A stretch of DNA of 64,000 nt from Wolfiporia cocos (taxonomy: Eukaryota; Basidiomycota; Agaricomycetes; Polyporales; Phaeolaceae). The position numbers and the translations under genes were made by a program. The stretch spans positions 2,480,001 to 2,544,000 of the forward strand of contig JACCLO010000010.1 of NCBI GenBank assembly GCA_029448655.1, written 5' to 3'. Positions 12,048 through 21,728 of the stretch are shown here, one piece after another. Numbering within the stretch: position 1 is the first letter of the stretch; every line of letters starts with the position of its first letter. A model generated the notes under the pieces. The model was not told the origin of the DNA, searched no databases, and saw nothing but the letters and a program-made list of their open reading frames with translations.

Positions 12048-13583
12048 CGCCGGCGGCACCCAAGAGGAGGAAGACAGTAGAGAGAAAGGTGTCCACGACC
12101 GATAGGGTGCCTTTAAGTATATCTTCACGGCGCGATACCGGGGGAACACTGTCAGAAACGCGCGCCGGGAGTGGACAGTCTAGCTTTTAATATCTAGTGG
12201 AGGCCCACAGAGATGTTTGACAGCGAAGACAGTGATGGCAGATGCGGGCACAAGAGTCCCACGCTCGCTGTGGCAACCCCCAGGAGTTTTCGCCAGGATC
12301 GGATCGCGATAAGCCCGTCGGCCCCGCCGCGGGCGAACCGTTCTCCCCATGCTCGTCGTTCCTGCTGAGCGCAACGCGATCGCGTCGCGCACCCTGGACC
12401 ATGCACGTGCGCCGACATTATTTTCGCACAGCTCGCGGGTGCCCACTGCGACTGCGTCCGAGCGTCTTCCGCTCTGCTATCTGCTGATTTTGCAATCTCC
12501 TCGGATGCTTATCATGTGCTTGCGACAGCTGGCCTTCGTTGCTATCAGTCCGGAACTTTGTCCGTGCTGCGGTGCTGGATACGATGATTGCATTTGCATA
12601 GGGCTCCACTGATTCCTGGTCTAAACCACAACAATGATCGTCGCTTCTTGCACAGTGACCCTACTCACCCCACGGCTGCCGAATCCCTGACTTGAGGTCT
12701 TATACTGATCATCGCTAGCAAGAGTCTGGGGAAGGTCCACTAGCAGATCTTTTACCGATTTGCGTTTTCCATCGCGTCCTCTGTGTTATTGTCTAGCGGA
12801 TGGCATCCCCAAACCGGCACCATTGTGCTGACTGGTATCTGGGTGAGTGATCTATTGGCAACTGCTGGCAAACCTCATGATACAAAGCCACTGCTCTGCA
12901 CAACTCACTCGTGCTTGCGTATTGCGCGAGAACTCTCTTGCTGCCTCATGATGACATTGCCTCCCGTGATGCTATTATAGTCAACCTAGCTTGTGGCATC
13001 CTGCAGTGGTAGCATGGGACGAGGACTGAGCTCAAGCTGTAGGCTGAGATCGAACTAGGCCAATTGTCTTCGAGTGTCTTTCCAGGGAGGATTTTGCGAC
13101 GGTCTTGGGTACTGGCGGCTTTTCTTGACTACCTATGACCTAGACTGCTTCTCGTGATAATATCGGCACACGTCTGATAACTCGAGGTGAGTAAAGAATG
13201 GCTTCCAGAGCGGTCCAGGTCAACGTTTGACCCCTTGGCCCTTTGGTCAATGGGTCAGACTTTGTCAAACTCCGGGGTCAGTGCGAGGTCACAGGTCAAT
13301 GCGTGATCTTGACGCTGATCAACAGCCCAGACCGCTGACTTGCCGATACTGTAGGGTAGTTTGAAGCCTTGGCGGTTCCATCAGTCACGTATAGGTATTT
13401 GATCCCGGTCAATGAGCCTGAGCCGAACAAGTGCATTGCTAATACAGGGCGCTAGCGCATGTCAATGCAAGAACGTGTAGAGGTAGCTACAGGTTGCGCG
13501 GGGCGGCTCCAATGGCACACCACAGGCTATCTTCGCTCATATGAAGCGGCTTCCGATCCCGAACCCATTGTGGCCCATAACAC
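12048..13583. other. Intergenic; contains a GGTCAA/TTGACC motif cluster
   Basis: No gene is supported. Positions 13212-13300 hold a dense run of GGTCA/TGACC units in both orientations. A similar short cluster lies at about 15905-15955. The rest shows only short overlapping frames. Confidence 0.45.
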
Positions 13584-13724
13584 AAGATCGGACTTCGAAT
13601 CTTTCGTGGCCACTAGCGACAGCCAGTGATGCGGCTTTGTCCAGTGGCCCTTCCGCCACAGGCCGTATTCGGTAAGATAATGCAAGGTCGGACTTCGAAT
13701 CGAGTGTGGTCACAAGCATATAAG
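13584..13724 (+). promoter_or_regulatory. Putative promoter with repeated 18-bp box and TATA element
   Basis: AAGATCGGACTTCGAATC at 13584-13601 recurs with one change at 13684-13701, exactly 100 bp later. A TATAAG follows at 13719-13724, about 86 bp before the ATG of the small finger gene. The repeat and its spacing are seen directly; a binding function is inferred. Confidence 0.45.
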
Positions 13725-13809
13725 ACTCTTGTGGCCATTCTTGACCTCTCGTAATTCGCAACCTCACGCATCAGCACCCACTCCCCGCTTTCCGACGTAC
13801 ATCGACGCA

Positions 13810-14333
13810 ATGGATGCAAATCACTACTCTGCCGTCGCCAACGCCTTGCGCCCCGACATAGGCATCGACGTGCAACGTGCGACGGAGGCCCTGAGCACGT
13901 TGACTGTATCCGACTCGGGACGGCTTGATGTGCAGATGAACGTAAATTTCCACCACTCTCCAGCGCTGCCAGGCATCGAGATGCAGGTGCCTCCCAGTAG
14001 ACAGCGCACTGGCCACAAGGTCGGTGCTCCCATGTACATGCCGGAATCCGCGTCTCACACCGCTTACAGGGCTCCACGCACGGAGGCAGCCGACACCTTA
14101 CCCCCAAGGGCAAGCATCAATGCCATGCGTCGTTCACCGTTCTCAAAGACCTCAAGCGACACGACAACACTGTGCACCCCCGCCTGGTGTTCTTGTGCTC
14201 CAATTGCAATGAGACGTACTCGCGGAAACAATCCCTTATAAGGCACCTTAAAACTCGACCCGCTTGCAGGGAATCTCAGCTGTTCATTTACAGCCAAGTT
14301 TGCTCGGATCTCCCTGAAAGCGAAGAGAAGTAA
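13810..14333 (+). CDS. Small C2H2/C2HC-type zinc-finger protein
   Basis: Exons 13810-14019 and 14070-14333 give 157 residues. The 50-nt intron starts GTCGGT and ends CGCTTACAG; it is the simplest way to connect the N-terminal frame to the finger frame. The C-terminus has 'CSNCNETYSRKQSLIRH' ending in a Cys, a C-x2-C-x12-H-x6-C unit. It is preceded by 'CHASFTVLKDLKRHDNTVH', which keeps Cys-x12-His-x4-His but lacks a first Cys in this model. The same terminal C-x2-C-x12-H-x4-C layout is found in the two larger finger proteins of this window (ends at 36614 and 48323), so the three look related. It is probably a nuclear DNA-binding protein. The missing Cys means either a degenerate first finger or a wrong exon join. 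Confidence 0.5.
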
Positions 14334-14923
14334 TCGCCTTGGGCTCCCGCGGCATTCGTTGTGCTGGTTGTGTTACAGTCTCGAAATGTGTTGCATTACG
14401 GCCTCAATGCGAATAAATGATGTATAATGTTTGAATGATCCCATTACCCGTGGCCCGTCACTTAGTACTTAGCTTCAGTCATGCTGGTCCGATGCTTTTC
14501 ACATTAGACGGACGAGCAAAGACATCAGTCTGCGTTGCGCTTACATCAGATCATGTCAGTTACGCAAAATCTATGTCGAACGCGATATATACATAGAGAT
14601 TGCAGCTCATCCTGGAATTTAAAACGTTCAACACAATTCAAACATAAACGGTTTCGACCATCCTCATGCTTCTTAACTTCAAGCACGTGATGCTGACGCG
14701 CAATAATTGCAAGTCACTATGGCCCGCTTGCGCACCGCAAGTAGCTCCAGAAAGTAACTCGAAAAAGTTATGTAAGAGCGCAGTAGGATTGCTGAACATG
14801 ATTCTTCTGCGGCTCATCCCGAGGGTTCGCCCAATTTCGGCGCACATCCGCGAGATTGCTGCCTCAGCGTCTCGACAATACTAGTATCAGCATCATTACT
14901 TGACGTCGACAGCTTGCGGGCCC

Positions 14924-15530
14924 TAGTGATGTGCCAGGCCCGGCCCGGCCCGGCCCAAAAGCCCCGGCTTTGGCCTGGCTTTGGACGGCCCACGGCTTTC
15001 CAAAAACCTCAGGCCGGGCCCTCATTGACGGCTCACGGCTTGGCCCGGCCTGGGCCGGGGCCGGGCCGGGGCCTACCACTGCTAGGATAGTCATCACTAT
15101 AGCTTCGAAAGTTTTAAATACACCATTATCGGAACATTGAGGCCTACAATTTATAGTAGGATTAAGTGTCAAAATAACCTTCCACCGGCGCGGCGTTCAG
15201 TAGCGCACCTGCCATATGGGGTATCGTATAGGCGCCCAACGGTGCACGGCAGGCTTCAACGATAAGGAATTGACTTTTCTGTGGGTTGAAATAAACAACA
15301 TAGAGGCACTACATTGGAGTTGAGCATATCTCTACCATTTACAATCTTATACTGTAATTGCTGGACATAGTATCCACTATGGTCACCAAGCCGGGACTCA
15401 ACGGCTTGACCCGGCTCGGCCTGACACACAAGCCGGGCCCTGGGCCGTCTCAAGCCGTCGTGTAAGGCCCGGCCCAAGTAGGGCTCGGCTCGGCCCGGCT
15501 CACGGCCCAAAGCCGGGCCTGGCACATAAG
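14924..15530. mobile_element. hAT-like miniature element, decayed copy
   Basis: The left end TAGTGATGTGCCAGGCCCGG is mirrored at the right end by CCGGGCCTGGCACAT, after which the last bases (expected CACTA) are lost. About 200 bp at the left end and 140 bp at the right end are packed with GGCCCGG/CCGGGCC subterminal repeats around an AT-rich core. Its length (about 607 bp) nearly equals the intact copy at 46264-46869. No 8-bp target duplication remains, consistent with an old insertion. No transposase is encoded. Confidence 0.72.
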
Positions 15531-16660
15531 TTTTGACGCTAGCCACATGTCGACCTGCGATCTTCGTGCACCAGGCTCATCACCACTTGTCTCTTGGCCA
15601 GTCGGCTTTTTTTCCATTAGGCTTGGATTCTACAGCTCTAACGGTGTATGTCTATGTGCTGGCAACTAGGTACTGAATGCAAAACCAGTCGAGTAGAGCC
15701 CATTTGTACAATACCTTCCTAAGTTCAGCCCATGCTTTCTGAATCACCTCTTTGGATCTACTTCTTCAAAGGAGGGCATTAATGGAAAGGAAATGCGACG
15801 AATAATGCCGAAGGAGCTGCAGGGCATCGTCTGCTCTCTGTGACTTGCCGCTCGAGGCATTCGATCGACGAATCACAATGTCATGTTCAGATCACGCACA
15901 AATCACGCCTGCCTTGACCCGTTGACCTTTGACCCAGGTCAAACCGGGGTCAAGCCCAACCCTGCTCCGCACAGCTGTACTTCCATGGTCGCCATAGAAA
16001 CTACCAGTACTCGCAAGCGCTGTCACAAGGGGCATCATGGTACTAACGGTTTTGAAGGATATGCGTATTAGTAGCAAACTGCAGCGACCACGACTGCCCT
16101 TGATGCTATTGCTAAGTCAATGGGGTGCGCGTCGCATTGTATTAGAGGGTTGTAGAACTTACGATGGCTCACTCGCTTACACTCATGTGTCGCGTTCCGC
16201 GGATCCCACGCAAAGTTTAGTGCTGAAAGTGATCGTATCAGTACGCTGTATCTTTTCTGATTTTCAGTCTCCGCAAGCCACATGGAGCCAAGGCTTGAAG
16301 GCCTGAAACGTGTCTGGCTGACCGCATTGACCTATTCAAATACCAGCTGTTTGATATTCGCAAGTGGCAGTGTACTATACAACTGTCACGATACCGGATC
16401 TACAAGAGTGAGTCATGCCGCGAGCTATCCGGTCTGCGATGCCGATACTGACGCGTATTGTTGATTTGCGCTGGTATGCATTCCATCAGGATCGACCCGC
16501 CCAAACAGCGAAGAATTACTTTGGATATTACAAAATTGATCATGCAGTCGTGACTTCCCGACATATTCCGACATATTATAAGTGGAACAGTGGTGCCATC
16601 AATGCGGCTACATACCTTCCCTCCGTACAGCTCTCAGCTGCCATTGCGCTTGGACTGTTC
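15531..16660. other. Intergenic and upstream region of the orphan membrane gene
   Basis: No gene recognised. It contains a short cluster of TTGACC/GGTCAA units at about 15905-15955. The frame of the following gene stays open upstream of 16661 but without hydrophobic or conserved sequence, so I placed the start at 16661. Confidence 0.4.
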
Positions 16661-18563
16661 ATGATGTTTAGGCTCCCTTTCCGGCACTCGTATCGAGCTG
16701 CGTCATTCTCCTTGAGTTCATGGCTTGTAGCCGTGTTCTGTGGTCTCATAGTGCCTGCGCGGTCGATTCCAATTAGCTCAGAGATTATTTGCGTTCGAGA
16801 CGCACTCGTATACTGGGACCTATTGGTATTCCTCGCTACCAACTATGTCACCCATGCAGCGACAGTACCTACGATCCCAGGCGGGAAATGGCACGACAGC
16901 TTACTTTGGACAACCATCGCACTACTCCTTCCCTTTGCAGGGCTAGGGCGATCAGTATCGTTGATCCTGGGCCGGCTTACCCTCGGCCAGGATTTGTTGC
17001 ACCAGGCATCGACCAGCGGTGCATTGATATTTGTGTGTAGAAGTAAGCAATGGGAGCCGCCACAGGGTCGAGAAGAAATGGTGTTTGTGCAGCTGCCTGA
17101 TGACTATCATACCTTGGATAACCAGTGCGTCGTCCTCTAATCTTTCATTAAATGCTGACCTTGACTGTACTTGTCCCAGACAGGCGGCGAGCATTTACGC
17201 TTCCTTCGACATCGTTCCCGAGCCAAAAGATGATAAATGCAATCCTTACGACGAGCTTAATGTGCGCGGATATGCCATTCATGGGGAGATGTCGCTCCCT
17301 AAAGGATACACATGGGCTACAGTCAGCCCGGAGTGGTTCAAGAAGATTGCGGCTAAGACTCTCAGAAGTTCCACAATGCTCAAGTTATCGCGATCTCAAA
17401 GCTGGATAAAGATGGCAATATCCATCGCTCAAGTTATGTTTGGGTCATTCACCCTTTATCGCTCTCGCGGCGACCAGATTGATCGCTTTGGATATGCGGC
17501 ATATGGTCTCTCAGTAGTCCCATATGTCATCATGTCCATCGTCAACCTATTCGCTGTCGGCCTTTCTGCAGACTATCCGTGTCTTTATGCTGTGCGCACG
17601 TCGATAATGGAGGAGGCAGCGTCACGTCCAGGTGCACTGTTTGATGGCGCGATCTGCACTCTGAGGCCCAATCCAGACTTTCAAGCTCTCTTTGATTTCA
17701 AATCTGCTCCCACCATTCCTGAATCTGCTCCCTCCAATCCTGTATCTATTCCCTCCAATCCTGATCTCGTCTCCTCCAATCCCGGATTCGCGTCTACCGA
17801 GCCAGAACCGTCCTCCTCTGATTCCATACAGAATTCCGAGGACTACGAGTCATCTTTGGTGGGTGACTCCAAATACCCAGACTATAATGCTACAGAAGAC
17901 GACGACAAAGCCAAATTGCTTCCAAGTGCTGAGTCAGTAGAGTCTAATATCGACTCGAAGGGCTGCAATCACACTCCTCCCGGATCCGGATCACTGCCTC
18001 AGGAGAATCCGATCTACACTGCGGCATGGCTGTCAATTGAATCAGACACAGGGGCCGAGACGCAAGATAGGTTCCTCGTCGTCCGGACAGGCGATATTGT
18101 GAAGCGATTCAAATTCTTTCCTGGCTGCAAAGACGGAGATGGCGAGACTCGCGTGGTTAAGCTCACCATTAATGCGATTACCAACGAATACGTCCCGTGG
18201 AGCGAAGACGACGACGATTCAAATGACGCATGGTGGGCAGTATTGCCCTTCGTATTTCTCTTCGTAGTTTTTGGCCTACCATACGTTATCATAAGCGTCA
18301 TGACCAAGTTCAAGACCGGATCGAGCAGCGTTACGCAGCGAGCGTTCATGCTTGCATGGCTCTGCTGCAGTCAGGCCATCTTTATTCCATTTTGGGTTCT
18401 GTCCGAACAGGACATGGGCTGGATGTCCCTTCCCTCGTTACTGAGGAATCCTGCCTTTTTCCTGTTTATGGTACCATTTGCAGTGGGGCCCATCCTGGGT
18501 TATATTGCCGTCGTCCAAATGTATATTGCCGATAACAGCTCGCAAGCATCCCTTTGCATATGA
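16661..18563 (+). CDS. Orphan polytopic membrane protein, copy 1
   Basis: Exons 16661-17124 and 17180-18563 give 615 residues. I do not recognise a named family, but it is clearly paralogous to the protein at 43472-45286. Shared blocks include 'SHAATVPxIPGGKWHD'-like, 'LPFAGLGRSVSL', 'GDQIDRxGYAAYGL', 'PYVIMSxVNL', 'ADYPCLYxVRTSI', 'SRPGALFDG', and a C-terminus rich in membrane segments ending 'CI'. I count about eight hydrophobic segments in two groups separated by a hydrophilic loop. The loop (about residues 330-400) holds a Pro/Ser/Asn-rich run ('APSNPVSIPSNPDL') missing from the paralogue. The start is the first of two adjacent ATGs, aligned with the paralogue start. Location (plasma membrane or endomembrane) and function are unknown. 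Confidence 0.75.
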
Positions 18564-19747
18564 GGTATGCTCGGATGCTCGTGATCGGTTCAGCATAATT
18601 TGCTGACATCCCCTTCGACCACAATTCACAGGGTCGCATCCTGGGCGTCGCCATCATTGTTTCGAAGCACACCTGCATACAATTTTCCTTCGATCATAAC
18701 GATCTCGATACTTCTGGACGGATATGCAGGCAGGCATACCGGACTGCTGTAAAAAATAAAACTCGATTCATTGCCAAGGATCATATAGCTCTACTTTAAC
18801 CCACCGTATGCTGGCAGCTACGTCTCATGACATACATCACTTCAGAATTCCACACTCGGTTAACACTGAAGTAACTCAGCAAGATTTCTGACTGTTCAAC
18901 ATATCTTATGAACTTACGTAGCGGCCTTCGTCTTTGACTCAATGTTTCAGTGAGAATTGGGTCATGACTACGCAAAGACGCTCCTTCGCACTACCGAGAC
19001 ACCAGCCGATGTCGCTCGATAGTGATTATTGTATTTATATACGTTGTGCGCCAGCCTTCATCACAACTTTCCACACCTGTCAGAGAAACTATCCTTGAAC
19101 TTCCTCAGAAGTCACAGGATTGTTTCTAGAACCCCTTTTTCTCATAGAACATCATCGCAAAATATACCGCGAAAGCACTGTGCGGATCGCGTACACCCTG
19201 CCTTACGACATAAGTACTCTGGCATCAAGACAGTGATCCAATTGAAACTTAAGACTCAGGTGCATCGCGGCTCTACGACGCGAATTCATCGAAGATCGGA
19301 GCTTCGTCGATGCGGCTCTGTACACTGCGCCCGTGATCATCAGGAACGTGGGGCTCTCGCACACTCAGCGGCTGCAAGGGTGCTTAGCGTTATGGAGCTC
19401 ATGTCCGCCATACATACGTCCTCGCTAGCTCAGCTGGAGTCTTAATTTACTGGCTGTCAATAAGCAGCGGAATGACAGCCAGACGTCAGTCAGAGTGATC
19501 GCGTTTCAGCGCGTCGTGGCAGGCTCGAGGAGTAAGGGTGACGCCACAATGTCCGATGGTCCCGGCCTGGTGACGGACTTTACACCCTGCAGCTAGTTCG
19601 ATCCAGCGCCATACATTCGTTGTGGGCTGTCGTGCAGTCGATGATACAGGCCTCCGCATAAGTAGCATATGGGCGCTACGTGTGACGCGGTACCGAGATT
19701 ACATAATGTTATGTAAAACGCATCCTCGAGGAAATATGTGCCTTTTA
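18564..19747. other. Intergenic, nothing recognised
   Basis: Short overlapping frames only. A TATATA-like string at about 19034 has no convincing coding region after it. Confidence 0.4.
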
Positions 19748-20422
19748 CAGTCGTTCCGGAATATAATGACACTTGTCAGTTTTTTTCGCACGTCGTTTCG
19801 ACGCGTCGATCTTCCGAGCCAATGTTCCGAGCCCGTAAGCGCCCGTCTCTCGCACTTTCACTCCTTCATCGCAAGCACTTTTTCCTGGCATCGAGATGCC
19901 CCTACCCTCTGCATACAAATACGAGCTATTTCCAGACAGAATACCCACTCCTACTCCATAAAATCCCGATGAAGAAATCGGCGAAAATGAGTTTGATGAA
20001 CTAGAATCTAGCAGTGACTACGATACACGCACCTTGCGAATAGAATGCATCACAGCTCGAGTAATAATGCGAATACATCCTCGCAGTAGTGATGGAGGTT
20101 TAACGAGCTGGCCGAAGTCACCCAGGATTTTTCGCTAGCGATAAAGACTGCTACGTGAGACTGCTAGAATCTTGCAATGTCGTCCTCATTCCAGCCTCTA
20201 TTCCACAGCCGTGGGGCTCAGGATCATACTCACTAATATCCCTATTTCCCTTGACACAGAGAGTGTGATAGTGCGCAGAATCTAGACAATTGCAGCGGAA
20301 TACAGGTTCGGGCAATGGGCGCTTGCGGGCGCTTACTGGCTCGGAACATTGGCTCGGAAGATCGCGCGTCGAAACGACGTGCGAAAAAAACCGACAAGTG
20401 TCATTATATTCCGGAATGACTG
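19748..20422. mobile_element. Tc1/mariner-like miniature element with ~98-bp terminal inverted repeats
   Basis: The left arm starts CAGTCGTTCCGGAATATAAT at 19748 and the reverse complement of the right arm starts CAGTCATTCCGGAATATAAT. The match continues for about 98 bp with few differences, through poly-T, 'CGCACGTCGTTTCGACGCG' and 'GAGCCAATGTTCCGAGCC'. Both ends abut TA (19746-19747 and 20423-20424), the target duplication expected for Tc1/mariner. The 675-bp body has no intact transposase. A short acidic reading frame ('DEEIGENEFDELESSSDYD', about 19960-20030) may be a relic. Confidence 0.8.
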
Positions 20423-20845
20423 TAAGAGGCTACAATACGTCGCAACACGCATACATATCTGGCTTCAGGCATATCACGAGGGCGAACAAACAGCATCTCT
20501 GGATTGCCAGCAAGGGTATACACGGCGACCACACAGGAGTACTGAGCCTAGCCTAATGTACCGGGGAACAAAAGACCGACCGACCAAAACGGCATGGGTT
20601 ATATGCACATCCTAGTAAAAACCAAGTCCATCTACTACCGAATGTCCATTACGCAAAAGGAAGTAAATAACGAGTGGACAATTTACAGACAGCTAATGTT
20701 CACAACAAACACACAAAGTCCACGGGTACATCAACGAGGAGGGATGGAAGGATGCTGCACAAGAGGGTACGGAGAAGGTTGCCCGGTGTGAATGCCGACA
20801 TTAATCAGCACCAGCGTGGCAGTAGCACAACACGATTGTCTACGC

Positions 20846-21728
20846 TCAGAGAAGGAGCGAGGACAAGGACGCAATGCCACAGGCTGCGACCAGACCGTAG
20901 ATAGCCTGAGAAGTACTAGTCGCGAGGTTGCGAGAAGAGGCGCTAGAGCTGTGCGTCGCAGATGCACTCCCCGACGAAGTCGATGGGGAAGTGCCAGAAG
21001 CAGCCGAACCACTCGCGGTTCCAGAGCCAGAAGCCGACGCGGACGCACTAGCAGCAGCGCTAGTCGGAGCTGCTTTGGCTGAGACTACACGTTAAATCCA
21101 ATTCAAAAGCATGACTATTTAACACTTACTACCCGGTGCCATGAGAGAGAAGTACTGGCTTGTCGCGTAGATGACGCTGTGGTTTAAGGGGTTGACGAAC
21201 TGCACAGCGTAGTCGTCACCAACAACGAGGGTGACGTTTGTTCTACATATAGCAAAAAAAATCAGCAATCACTTCAGATGCACAGGGTATGCGTGTTGTG
21301 ACAACGGGACTTACACGGTAAACGACTGACCGAGTGACGCCCTTTTTAGCAGAATGTGGGACCTGGCTAGAGGGAAACTCACCTGCGTTGAGACATCGAC
21401 GTATTGAGCAATCGAAAAATTTCCGTCCAACGTAACATTGTGCTCATTGAACACAACAATATCGATCGGGCTCGGGTCGCCGGAGGAGTACGTCCAGGTG
21501 ATTGTATTACTCGTGTATTGAACCCTGGTATCTCACACAATCAGATATCGCTAGTGTTAGGTAGCGTTCTGACCAGCTTACCAGTATTCACTGGCAGAGG
21601 GTCCAGTGATGGTAATCTCGGCTACAAGAACGTGTTTATATTCTGGATTTGTGGCTGACATTATGGGACAAATACATACCCAGCGCCGCAACCGGAAGGA
21701 GAGCAAGAGCAGCGAGGGCAAAGCGCAT
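20846..21728 (-). CDS. Ser/Thr-rich GPI-anchored protein with Kre9/KNH-type domain
   Basis: Six exons join to 195 residues: 21728-21680, 21621-21582, 21524-21383, 21325-21315, 21242-21130, 21078-20846. A signal peptide 'MRFALAALALLPVAALA' is followed by the Kre9/KNH-type beta domain ('ITITGPSASEYWVQYTSNTI', 'TWTYSSGDPSPIDIVVFNE'), two or more N-glycosylation sites ('NVT', 'NFS', 'NHS'), and an Ala/Ser/Thr/Gly-rich stalk. A hydrophobic tail after a Ser-rich omega region predicts a GPI anchor. Proteins of this kind sit at the plasma membrane or wall and are linked to beta-glucan assembly. Exon 4 is only 11 nt, restoring the conserved 'SFTV'. The first intron could end at either of two nearby AG sites; I chose the one giving '..ALAEITITG', which matches the usual signal-peptide junction. 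Confidence 0.85.

Noticed and set aside
14924..15530. CpG-rich promoter island
   Set aside because: The GC-rich arms are repeat arrays bounded by inverted termini and match the intact hAT-like element in size and layout.
16661..18563. CAAX prenylation signal at the C-terminus of the orphan membrane proteins
   Set aside because: Both end in Cys-Ile, with Cys second from the end, not fourth as prenylation requires.
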